A DNA stretch of 64,000 nucleotides from an uncultured Ruegeria sp. (lineage in GTDB: Bacteria > Pseudomonadota > Alphaproteobacteria > Rhodobacterales > Rhodobacteraceae), in NCBI RefSeq assembly GCF_947497005.1, contig NZ_CANMFF010000002.1, forward strand, positions 310,001-374,000, read 5' to 3'. This document shows, one piece after another, positions 29,486 through 36,611 of the stretch. Every line of letters starts with the position of its first letter. The first letter of the stretch is position 1. Position numbers and translations under genes: made by a program. The notes beneath the pieces are model-generated. The model searched no databases and was not told the DNA's origin. It was given only the letters and a program-made list of their open reading frames with translations.

Positions 29486-29550
29486 GACCTCTGGCTACCG
29501 CGCCGCCTGTCGCGTTGCAAGCGCGGCTGGCCGGGCCTATAGAGAAGGGC

Positions 29551-30174
29551 ATGAGCACCCAAGATCCCAAATCCCTGATCCGAATTGCCCGCGACTCTGG
29601 TGATCACACCGAAGTTGAACCGCTGGACCTGGGCGCGCGCGTGCGAGAGCTGCGCAAGGCGCGGGAATGGACGTTGGAACAGGCCGCCAGTCAGGCCGGT
29701 TTGGCACGCTCAACCCTCAGCAAGATTGAAAACGGGCAGATGTCGCCCACTTACGATGCGCTCAAGAAGCTTGCTATCGGATTGGAGATTTCGGTTCCGC
29801 AGCTATTCACGCCGCCTCAGCGCGATCAGGTGATCGGTCGTATGGCAATCACCCGTCTGGGCGACGGCGCGGCGCATGCCACAACCACCTATGAACATGA
29901 GTTGCTGGCTGAAACCCTGACCAAGAAACAAATGCTGCCCTATCGCGCGCGGGTCCGCGCAAGATCAATGGATGAATTTGACGGCTGGGTCCGCCATGAC
30001 GGCGAAGAGTTCATGTATGTACTGACCGGAGTCATCAAGCTTTACACCGAGTTTTATGAGCCGGTTGAGATGCGCAGAGGCGACAGCGCTTATTACGATG
30101 GCAGCATGGGCCACAACGTGATTTCCGTCAGTGACGAAGATGCGACAATCCTATGGGTCACATCACTTGCTTAA
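29551..30174 (+). CDS. XRE-family regulator with C-terminal cupin
   Basis: The 207-residue protein has an N-terminal helix-turn-helix (about 30-85, LEQAASQAGLARSTLSKIENGQMSPTYDAL) and a C-terminal cupin domain with HDGEEFMYVLTG and GDSAYYDGSMGHNV, the usual layout of small-molecule-sensing XRE-cupin repressors. ATG 29551 follows AGAAGGG; an in-frame start 12 codons earlier is less good. It faces the acyl-CoA synthetase gene across 65 bp, so it probably controls that gene and itself in response to an acid or amine. It overlaps the convergent CsbD-like gene by 12 bp. Confidence 0.88.
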   Translation: MSTQDPKSLIRIARDSGDHTEVEPLDLGARVRELRKAREWTLEQAASQAGLARSTLSKIENGQMSPTYDALKKLAIGLEISVPQLFTPPQRDQVIGRMAITRLGDGAAHATTTYEHELLAETLTKKQMLPYRARVRARSMDEFDGWVRHDGEEFMYVLTGVIKLYTEFYEPVEMRRGDSAYYDGSMGHNVISVSDEDATILWVTSLA

Positions 30175-30402
30175 AGCAGCGCTGCTGAATTCCCGATTCA
30201 GTCCTTCGGTGTACAGGAAGTCTTCGACCTCTTCATGCGCCTCATTTATCGTTAGCTGGTGACGCTCTGCCAGATAGGCTTCGAACCTTTTTCGATCTTT
30301 TAAGACGCGCATCATGTCCTGATCACGCAAGTTCGGAAAGCGCCGCTTCGCGCGTTCGTAGGCTACGCTCCAGTCTCTTGTAAGATCGGTCCAGTTCATC
30401 AT
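30163..30402 (-). CDS. CsbD-like small stress protein
   Basis: The 79-residue product is charged and helical. The order MNW-D-L, a basic helix with RAKRRFPNLRDQDMMRVL and YLAERHQLTINEAHEEVEDFL resembles CsbD-type proteins, which also begin MNWD and end in a similar acidic helix. The match is by eye and imperfect. Two ATG codons in tandem start it, with AAGGAA upstream. Its 3' end overlaps the XRE-cupin gene by 12 bp on the opposite strand. CsbD proteins are made under general stress but their molecular role is unknown. Confidence 0.7.
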   Translation of the reverse strand: MMNWTDLTRDWSVAYERAKRRFPNLRDQDMMRVLKDRKRFEAYLAERHQLTINEAHEEVEDFLYTEGLNREFSSAALSK

Positions 30403-30959
30403 CTATGAGCTTTCCTTTTGTAGCTATTAGGACTGCTCTCCCTCATATTAGACTACGGAGAGGGTGCCGCAGCGTAAGACATGACAAAATGTCGCATCGT
30501 GTTGTTACGCTTCTTTTGTGGGATTGCGCCCGCTGCGAAGTTTCCGCAACGGGCCTACGGGCCAACATTTGGTGTGAGTGGTGGCGGGCCCGATTGTTCT
30601 TTCATCCGCAGTGTCGAGCGACTGCGGCGGCAAGAAATCAGAGGCAATTTCCAGCTTTTGATTGAGCCTAAATATAACATTTATATATAATTTTTTCCGA
30701 CCGATTAAAGCCTTTAGAGAGCATTTGTCGCCGGTTCACCAAGTGTTGAAGGGGCTTTCTGATCATTGCCGTGATTTGTTTCTGCCCAATCGATATCTTG
30801 TATGGGATGCGATGTGCTGAATTTCGCCGACCGGTGCAGGCTTCCTGACAGCAGACGTAAACGAATAGCCAGCGCTTGATTTCTCGAGCCTTTGGAGAAG
30901 CCGATTTGGGATGACCCGCCGGGGCTATTCTTGCCCCGGCCAGTCTTTGGATCATGCCT
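30403..30959. other. 557-bp gene-free stretch with inverted repeats and an AT-rich promoter-like block
   Basis: No convincing gene is seen on either strand. It contains AGCGTAA (30471-30477) facing TTACGCT (30505-30511) around an inner GACAAAATGTC, a perfect CCGCAGT/ACTGCGG hairpin (30606-30627), and an AT-rich block (about 30660-30697) with TTGAGC (30662-30667), 18 bases and a consensus TATAAT (30686-30691). The last part holds the hairpin described at 30918-30940. The minus-strand reading frame here shows no family I know. Confidence 0.6.
30918..30940 (-). terminator. Hairpin downstream of the yejA-type gene
   Basis: GCCGGGGC (30918-30925) pairs perfectly with GCCCCGGC (30933-30940) around a seven-base loop, 20 bp beyond the stop of the minus-strand binding-protein gene. 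There is no clear T-run, so it may stabilise the 3' end rather than act as a strong intrinsic terminator. Confidence 0.5.
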
Positions 30960-32777
30960 TTATCGGGTTTCGTACCACCACACTTCAGGCATGTATTGCG
31001 GACCATCACCATAGATGGGCAAAGTGTCGGGGAATTTGAGTTCGCTGGTATGAGCAATACGTCCGACGTCGAAACTCCAGATCGGGATGACATAACGGCC
31101 CGCCGTCAGAACCCGGTCCAGTGCCCGTGTTGCGGCCACGAAATCCTCTCGCGATTCCGAGGCCAGCATGGCATCGATCATCGCATCGACGGCATGCGAG
31201 GCGACGCCCATCAGGTTGCGCGTTCCGGGCGTGTCGGCATTTTCACTGCCCCAGTACAACCGCTGTTCGTTGCCGGGAGACAGCGAGAGCGCGCGCCGAA
31301 AAGGTGTTACATCAAAGTCCAGTTCAGAGGTACGCCCAACATATTGCGCATTGTCGACCTGTTCCGTCATGACCTGAATGCCAAGACGTTCCAGAGCACG
31401 GGAATAGATCTCGATAACCGTCGCCATATCGCTGTCGCCCTGTTGCAGCAAGAACGTCATCTGGAAAGCTTCGCCATTTGCATTGCGCAATACGCCATCC
31501 TGAACGGTCCATCCTGCATCGGTCAGAAGCTTGACGGCTTTGCGAATATTTGCCCGGTTGCGAGCTGACCCGTCGCCTTGCGGCAACTCGTAACCCTCTA
31601 GCGTGCCTGGTATCAATTCGGCAGCGAACGGTTCCAGCAAGTCTTTGACCTGCCCCTGTGCAGGGCCGGGTTGCTTGGCGAGGTCCGAGCCCGAGAAATA
31701 AGACGTGATCCGAGGTTGTGCGCTGCCGGTAATCGTGTCGTTGATGAATTCGAAGTTGAAAGCCAGCGTCAGCGCGTCGCGTACGCGCCAGTCGTCGAAT
31801 GGGGTCTTTCGGGTGTTCATCACGAACCCGGTCATGCCTGACGGTTTGCCATGCGGGATTTCGGTCTTGATGACGTCGCCGCGTTGAACGGCGGGGAAGT
31901 TGTATTGCGTGTCCCATTTGTCGCCGTTGAATTCACGGACGGCCGACAGTTCTCCGGCCTTGAAGGCTTCGAACAGGACGCTGCCATCCCCATAGAATTC
32001 GATCCGCATTTCGTCCAGATTCATGGTTCCGCGACGGAACGGAATATCCTGACCCCAATAGTCCGGGTTGCGACGCAGGTTCACGTAGCGCCCCGCTTCA
32101 TAGCTGTCGATCACATAAGGGCCGGTACCGATTGGAATATCTTGTAACTTGGCATCAGCAAAGTCTTTCCCCTCCCACTGTGCTTTTTGCAGAATTGGGC
32201 GCATCCCGGCCAGCAGAGCCAGTTCCCGGTCTGGTTCATTGAATGTGATCCGCACTGAACGCGGGCTGGTCTGTTCAATACTGTCGATCTTGCCCCACAG
32301 ACCACGATAGCGCAGATGCCCCCGAGTGCCGAGAGTCTCAAAAGACCAGATCACATCGTCGACCGTAACCGGGCTGCCGTCGGAGAAACGCGCCTCTTCC
32401 CGCAAGGTGAATTCGACCCATGATCGGTCCAGAGCAGTCTCAACTGATTCGGCTAACAGCCCGTAAAGTGTGAAAGGTTCGTCCCAGGATCGCCCCATCA
32501 GGCTTTCATGAGTCCAGAACGGCAATTGCCATGGCGAGGTGCCTTTTTGCAGAAACGGGTTCAGGCTGTTATAGCCGCCGGTATTTCCGAACACGGCTTT
32601 GCCACCCTTGGGCGCATCCGGGTTTGCATAAGGGAGAGACACAAAATCCGGTGGTAGGGCCGGGTCCCCATACATAGCTATGCCATGAGACGATTCTGCA
32701 TGGGCGATTGACATTACGAAAATGCTGGCGATTCCCGCCGCAAGTGGTCGAAACGGACGGAGAAAATCCGAGCTCAT
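30960..32777 (-). CDS. YejA-type extracellular solute-binding protein (ABC transporter, family 5)
   Basis: The 605-residue protein is a periplasmic peptide-binding component of the DppA/OppA family, closest in layout to YejA. A signal peptide ends at about residue 27 (IAHAESSHG), and the mature N-terminus has GDPALPPDF and NPDAPKGGKAVFGNTGGYNSLNPF, typical of YejA. Cognate permease and ATPase genes (yejB, yejE, yejF) are not next to it: downstream there is a 557-bp gap and upstream a small RNA candidate. It would therefore have to use permeases encoded elsewhere. Its promoter region contains a palindrome at 32816-32829. Confidence 0.9.
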   Translation of the reverse strand: MSSDFLRPFRPLAAGIASIFVMSIAHAESSHGIAMYGDPALPPDFVSLPYANPDAPKGGKAVFGNTGGYNSLNPFLQKGTSPWQLPFWTHESLMGRSWDEPFTLYGLLAESVETALDRSWVEFTLREEARFSDGSPVTVDDVIWSFETLGTRGHLRYRGLWGKIDSIEQTSPRSVRITFNEPDRELALLAGMRPILQKAQWEGKDFADAKLQDIPIGTGPYVIDSYEAGRYVNLRRNPDYWGQDIPFRRGTMNLDEMRIEFYGDGSVLFEAFKAGELSAVREFNGDKWDTQYNFPAVQRGDVIKTEIPHGKPSGMTGFVMNTRKTPFDDWRVRDALTLAFNFEFINDTITGSAQPRITSYFSGSDLAKQPGPAQGQVKDLLEPFAAELIPGTLEGYELPQGDGSARNRANIRKAVKLLTDAGWTVQDGVLRNANGEAFQMTFLLQQGDSDMATVIEIYSRALERLGIQVMTEQVDNAQYVGRTSELDFDVTPFRRALSLSPGNEQRLYWGSENADTPGTRNLMGVASHAVDAMIDAMLASESREDFVAATRALDRVLTAGRYVIPIWSFDVGRIAHTSELKFPDTLPIYGDGPQYMPEVWWYETR

Positions 32778-32815
32778 TTTGGAAACAATCCTGCTCTGGC
32801 CTTATTTTGTTGGAG

Positions 32816-32829
32816 ATCACCGTAGTGAT
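32816..32829. promoter_or_regulatory. Palindromic operator-like site between yejA and the small RNA gene
   Basis: ATCAC (32816-32820) and GTGAT (32825-32829) form a perfect inverted repeat with a four-base centre. It lies 38 bp upstream of the minus-strand yejA start and 27 bp upstream of the plus-strand -35 element at 32857, the place for a shared regulator site. The binding factor is unknown. Confidence 0.4.
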
Positions 32830-32856
32830 GATTTTTCTTATTATCAAACTTTTAGC

Positions 32857-32885
32857 TTGGACGAAGGCGCAGAATTGCTTATAAA
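32857..32885 (+). promoter_or_regulatory. Promoter of the candidate small RNA
   Basis: TTGGAC (32857-32862) and TATAAA (32880-32885) are separated by 17 bases, the optimal spacing for a housekeeping-sigma promoter. The -10 differs from consensus at one base; the -35 is weaker. Transcription would begin near 32892, directly before the hairpins of the small RNA. Confidence 0.6.
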
Positions 32886-32891
32886 GGTTCC

Positions 32892-32967
32892 ACTGCTCGA
32901 TAGGTTTCTTGCCTGTATGAAACCTGCCTCAATAACTTAACGCCCGCTTCGTGCGGGCGTTTTTTTT
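32892..32967 (+). ncRNA. Candidate small RNA with own promoter and intrinsic terminator
   Basis: A transcript of about 76 nt would start near 32892. It contains a first perfect stem AGGTTTC (32902-32908)/GAAACCT (32919-32925) with a ten-base loop, a single-stranded stretch of about 14 bases, and a terminator of ACGCCCGC/GCGGGCGT plus eight T residues. No protein-coding plus-strand gene ends here, so the terminator needs its own transcript. Hairpin, unpaired linker, and U-tailed terminator is the layout of Hfq-dependent RNAs, and hfq is present at 13.3 kb. It matches no RNA family that I can name. Confidence 0.6.
32940..32967 (+). terminator. Strong intrinsic terminator of the candidate small RNA
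   Basis: ACGCCCGC (32940-32947) pairs with GCGGGCGT (32953-32960) around TTCGT, followed by an uninterrupted run of eight T residues (32960-32967). There is no U-run on the other strand, so it works only in the plus direction. Confidence 0.88.
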
Positions 32968-33071
32968 GTGCGCCCGATAAGTCTCAGGCCGGGATTCCAA
33001 TCCGAAATGTTTCCCCGTTTTCTTTGCAGGTGCAGCATGGCATGGTGCGCCAGATTAACGCTTGAGGGAGA

Positions 33072-33851
33072 ATGGACATGAGCCTGTCCGGCAAAACAGC
33101 AATCATCACTGGATCAAATTCGGGCATCGGTCTGGGGGTCGCACGGGAACTGGCCAAGGCCGGCGCCGATGTGGTTTTGAACTCCTTTACGGATCGCGAT
33201 GAAGACCACGCACTTGCCGCAGAGATTTCGAAAGAGACCGGGACCAATGCACGCTACATCAAAGCCGACATGTCGGAAGGTGACGAGTGCCGGTCGCTGA
33301 TTGAGCAGGCCGGGGCTTGTGACATCCTCGTGAATAATGCAGGCATCCAGCATGTCTCTCCGATTGATCAGTTCCCGGTTGATAAATGGGATGCGATCAT
33401 CGCGATCAACATGAACTCGGTCTTTCATACAACTGCCGCTGCGCTGCCGATGATGCGGAAGGCAGGTTGGGGACGGGTGGTGAATATTGCCTCGGCTCAT
33501 GGTCTGACGGCATCACCTTTCAAGGCTGCCTATGTTGCGGCCAAGCACGGTGTGGTGGGGATGACCAAAACAGTGGCGCTGGAAACCGCGCAGGAACCGA
33601 TTACCTGCAATGCCATCTGCCCGGGCTATGTTCTGACGCCTTTGGTCGAGACGCAGATCCCTGACACGATGAAGGAATATAACATGAGCCGCGAGGATGT
33701 GGTGAAGAATGTTCTCCTGGAGCGGCAGCCGTCCAAGGAGTTCGCCACAGTCGAGCAACTGGGTGGTACGGCTATCTTCCTGTGCTCGGACGCGGCGGCG
33801 CAGATCACGGGAACTACAATTTCCGTCGATGGTGGCTGGACTGCGCTTTGA
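33072..33851 (+). CDS. bdhA: 3-hydroxybutyrate dehydrogenase
   Basis: This 259-residue short-chain dehydrogenase interconverts 3-hydroxybutyrate and acetoacetate with NAD, a step in polyhydroxybutyrate breakdown. It shows TGSNSGIG (cofactor binding), NNAG, the catalytic Ser in NIASAHGL, YxxxK in YVAAKHG, and the C-terminal QITGTTISVDGGW. The sequence SAHGLTASPFKAAYVAAKHG region is that of genuine 3HB dehydrogenases rather than of acetoacetyl-CoA reductases. ATG 33072 has GGGAGAA upstream; MSLSGK two codons later is an alternative. The patatin-family gene follows after 79 bp of hairpin and repeat DNA. Confidence 0.93.
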   Translation: MDMSLSGKTAIITGSNSGIGLGVARELAKAGADVVLNSFTDRDEDHALAAEISKETGTNARYIKADMSEGDECRSLIEQAGACDILVNNAGIQHVSPIDQFPVDKWDAIIAINMNSVFHTTAAALPMMRKAGWGRVVNIASAHGLTASPFKAAYVAAKHGVVGMTKTVALETAQEPITCNAICPGYVLTPLVETQIPDTMKEYNMSREDVVKNVLLERQPSKEFATVEQLGGTAIFLCSDAAAQITGTTISVDGGWTAL

Positions 33852-33857
33852 GGTTTA

Positions 33858-33910
33858 ATGGGGGCGCTGCCCCCATACCCCCGGCGCATTATTGACCGGC
33901 GCATTATTGA
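33858..33910. repeat. Hairpin plus perfect 15-bp tandem duplication upstream of the patatin gene
   Basis: ATGGGGGC (33858-33865) pairs with GCCCCCAT (33869-33876) around a three-base loop just after the bdhA stop. Then CCGGCGCATTATTGA occurs twice in direct tandem (33881-33895 and 33896-33910), ending 20 bp before the next gene. The arrangement of GC hairpin and C-rich start followed by an AT-rich tail resembles the repeats at 24.2 kb. Confidence 0.75.
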
Positions 33911-33930
33911 AAAGATGAAGGGGCGGGGAC

Positions 33931-34956
33931 ATGAAACGGATCAATCTGGCTTTGCAGGGTGGTGGGGCGCACGGGGCGTTCACCTGGGGTGTGCTCGACC
34001 GTCTGCTGGATGAAGAGGATATCGAGGTCGCGGCCATCACGGGAACCTCGGCAGGTGCGCTGAACGGGGCGGCGTACAAGTCCGGGATGGTGCATTCCGG
34101 GCGTAAGGGTGCACGGGCGCGCCTGGACGGGTTGTGGCAGCGTATGGGCGCAATCGGTGACATGCGCATGGCAAACTGGTTTCGGGGGCTGGAGCCGGCG
34201 GCCATCGCGCAGGCAATGGAATATTCGGTACCGTTCTCCATCGGCGATGCCTGGTCGCGGATGGTGTCGCCTTACGCCTATGGTCCATTCTACACCAACC
34301 CGCTTGAGCCGGTGGTTGATCGGTTCAATTTTGCCGAGATTTGCGCGGATGAAGGCCCGCGCCTTTACGTGTGTGCCACCTGTGTGCGCAGCGGTAAGAT
34401 CCGTATCTTTACCGGAGACGAGATTTCGACCGATGCCATTCTGGCCTCGGCCTGTCTGCCAACCCTGTTCAAGGCGGTTGAGATATTTGATCCGAAAACA
34501 AATCGAACCGAAGCCTACTGGGATGGCGGCTATACCGGCAATCCAGCGCTTTATCCGCTGTTCAACGACGATTTGCCGGATGACGTGGTGATTGTGAATA
34601 TCAACCCGCTGGAACGCGACGAGATTCCGATGACACCGCAGCAAATCCAGAACCGGGTAAACGAGATCAGCTTCAACTCATCCCTGTTTCGCGAGTTGCG
34701 GGCGATCAGCTTTGTTCAGCGGTTGCTGAAAGAGGGTAAGCTGAAAGCCGGAGAGATGAGCCGTGTTCTGGTGCATATGATCGCTGACAACGAACTGATG
34801 AACAGTTTGTCAGTAGCCACCAAAACAGTGCCCAATCCGGTTATTCTACATAAGCTGAAAAAGGCTGGGCGCGACGCGGCGGGTGGTTTTCTTGCGAAAC
34901 ACAAAGACGACCTGGGTCAGAACAGCACAATTGATCTGCCTGCGATGTTCAGCTGA
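33931..34956 (+). CDS. Patatin-like phospholipase
   Basis: The 341-residue protein is a bacterial patatin-type lipid acyl hydrolase with a Ser-Asp dyad. The oxyanion loop is GGGAHGAFTWG (11-20 region), the nucleophile Ser40 lies in GTSAG, and the catalytic aspartate is in WDGGYTGN near residue 198. No signal peptide is seen, so it is cytoplasmic or membrane-associated. In Rhodobacterales this type of gene is often near bdhA, which suggests a link to polyhydroxyalkanoate granule or lipid turnover, but this is context only. The start ATG has GGGGCGGGG upstream. Confidence 0.9.
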   Translation: MKRINLALQGGGAHGAFTWGVLDRLLDEEDIEVAAITGTSAGALNGAAYKSGMVHSGRKGARARLDGLWQRMGAIGDMRMANWFRGLEPAAIAQAMEYSVPFSIGDAWSRMVSPYAYGPFYTNPLEPVVDRFNFAEICADEGPRLYVCATCVRSGKIRIFTGDEISTDAILASACLPTLFKAVEIFDPKTNRTEAYWDGGYTGNPALYPLFNDDLPDDVVIVNINPLERDEIPMTPQQIQNRVNEISFNSSLFRELRAISFVQRLLKEGKLKAGEMSRVLVHMIADNELMNSLSVATKTVPNPVILHKLKKAGRDAAGGFLAKHKDDLGQNSTIDLPAMFS

Positions 34957-35634
34957 TCATTCGGGCGGCTGCGTCGGATCTTTGTCATTGGGATAAACAA
35001 GCCCTGCTGAAATCACCAACTTGGCGGCGTCTTCGATGCTCATATCTAGCAGGATTACGTCTTCGGCGGGGAAGAACAGCAGAAACCCCGAGGTCGGGTT
35101 TGGTGTTGTGGGTACGAATATGCTGAGCAGTTCACCACCCGTTTCGGCGCGTTCGCTTACCTCGCCCCTGGCTGTGGTCGATACGAAGCCGATCGCCCAG
35201 ATGCCCCGGCGCGGGTACTGGATCAGGCAAGCTTTCTCAAACGAGCGTTCTGTCTGGGCAAACACCGTTTCTGAGATCTGCTTGATCCCGGAATAGACCG
35301 AGCGCACGACCGGCATCCGACCAACAAGGCCTTCGGCGAAATGGATCAGAGAGCGACCCAGAATACCCTTGGCGATCCAGCCGACGAGAATGGTGAAGAT
35401 CAGGAAGATCACCACCCCAACGCCGCGCAGGTTAATGCCAACATATTGTTGCGGCTGGAACTGCTGTGGCACCAAGGGCAGGACCGCGCTATCGATCCAG
35501 CCGACAACCGACCAGATCAGCCAGACGGTCAACCAGACAGGCGCAATGACAACGACGCCCGTCAGAAAGGACGCGCGCAGCCGCGAAAGCAGGCCGGGGC
35601 GGCGATGGGGTTCTTCGTCGAACGGTGTGTTCAT
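34957..35634 (-). CDS. DUF502 membrane protein
   Basis: The 225-residue protein fits the DUF502 family: two N-terminal membrane helices (about 22-45 and 70-92) followed by a soluble C-terminal domain with VYSGIKQISETVF, VFVPTTPNPTSGFLLFFP and a final helix. Its function is unknown in bacteria. It converges with the patatin gene, whose stop ends at the base just before this gene's last codon, and is 65 bp upstream of psuG on the same strand. Confidence 0.9.
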   Translation of the reverse strand: MNTPFDEEPHRRPGLLSRLRASFLTGVVVIAPVWLTVWLIWSVVGWIDSAVLPLVPQQFQPQQYVGINLRGVGVVIFLIFTILVGWIAKGILGRSLIHFAEGLVGRMPVVRSVYSGIKQISETVFAQTERSFEKACLIQYPRRGIWAIGFVSTTARGEVSERAETGGELLSIFVPTTPNPTSGFLLFFPAEDVILLDMSIEDAAKLVISAGLVYPNDKDPTQPPE

Positions 35635-35699
35635 TGCGGTTCCGAGTGGTTTCCGGGATTTAGGTAGTCAATCCATGGCTCTGGTACAATAGCTTTGCG

Positions 35700-36611
35700 T
35701 CAGCCCTGTTGCACCAGGGCGCGCGCAATTCTTGCTGCCAGACGCGCATTGTTGCGAACAAGGGCGATATTGGCAATCAGTGAACGCCCATTGGTCTTTT
35801 CAAAGATCCGCTGCAGCAGATAGGGGGTTACGGCTTTGCCGGTGATACGATGGGCATCTGCATCTGACTGAGCTTGGGCGATGATGGGGGCCAGTTCCTC
35901 GGCCGGGATTTGATCGGCGGCCGGGATTGGGTTTGCGACCAACTGTCCACCGGGCAAACCCAGCGCGCGGCGCGTGGCGTGAGCTTTGGCGATGGCGTCG
36001 GCACTGTCCATGCGCAGGGGCGCGGCAAAGGGTGACTTTACCGACCAAAAAGCGGGAAACTCGTCCTGACCATGAGCGATCACAGGCACGCCCAGCGTTT
36101 CCAGAACCTCAAGCGTCTTGGCAAGATCAAGGATGGCTTTGGCCCCGGCGGCTACGACAGTCACCGGAGTATGCCCAAGCTCGTGCAGGTCGGCGGAAAT
36201 ATCGAACGTGGTCTCGGCACCCTGATGCACGCCGCCGATGCCGCCGGTGGCAAAAACCTCGATCCCGGCGTAATGAGCGGCGATCATCGTTGCCGCAACT
36301 GTGGTGGCCCCGGTACCGCCGGTCGACATGCAGGCCGCCATATCCGCACGTGAGATTTTGGCGACGCCCTGAGCTTGACCCAGCCATTGCAGCTGTTCCG
36401 GCTCCAGCCCCACATGCAGCTTGCCTTCGATCACGGCCATGGTTGCGGGAACTGCGCCCGCATCGCGGATGTCCTGTTCGACCTGTGCCGCGACTTCGAT
36501 GTTCTGCGGGTAGGGCATCCCATGGGTGATGATGGTGCTTTCCAGCGCAACGATGGGCTGGCCTGCGTCTTTGGCGGCGCGGACCTCGGCTGAGTAATGG
36601 ATGTCGATCAC
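35700..36611 (-). CDS. psuG: Pseudouridine-5'-phosphate glycosidase
   Basis: PsuG splits pseudouridine 5'-phosphate into uracil and ribose 5-phosphate. The 303-residue protein is full length and shows VALESTIITHGMPYP near the N-terminus, GVHQGAETTFDISADL in the middle and GLPGGQLVANPIP towards the end. Its ATG overlaps the psuK stop by four bases. With PsuK upstream it forms a complete two-enzyme route from pseudouridine to uracil in the cytoplasm. No pseudouridine transporter or regulator gene is adjacent. Confidence 0.94.
   Translation of the reverse strand: MIDIHYSAEVRAAKDAGQPIVALESTIITHGMPYPQNIEVAAQVEQDIRDAGAVPATMAVIEGKLHVGLEPEQLQWLGQAQGVAKISRADMAACMSTGGTGATTVAATMIAAHYAGIEVFATGGIGGVHQGAETTFDISADLHELGHTPVTVVAAGAKAILDLAKTLEVLETLGVPVIAHGQDEFPAFWSVKSPFAAPLRMDSADAIAKAHATRRALGLPGGQLVANPIPAADQIPAEELAPIIAQAQSDADAHRITGKAVTPYLLQRIFEKTNGRSLIANIALVRNNARLAARIARALVQQG

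Noticed and set aside
30668..31093. Possible transposase remnant on the minus strand in the gene-free stretch
   Set aside because: The peptide is basic but has no DDE or other transposase motif, there are no terminal inverted repeats, and one end overlaps yejA.
32722..32940. Possible 72-residue plus-strand protein ending at the small RNA terminator
   Set aside because: The frame overlaps the start of yejA on the other strand and runs through the promoter and hairpins of the small RNA; it has no good ribosome site. The terminator is better explained by the small RNA.
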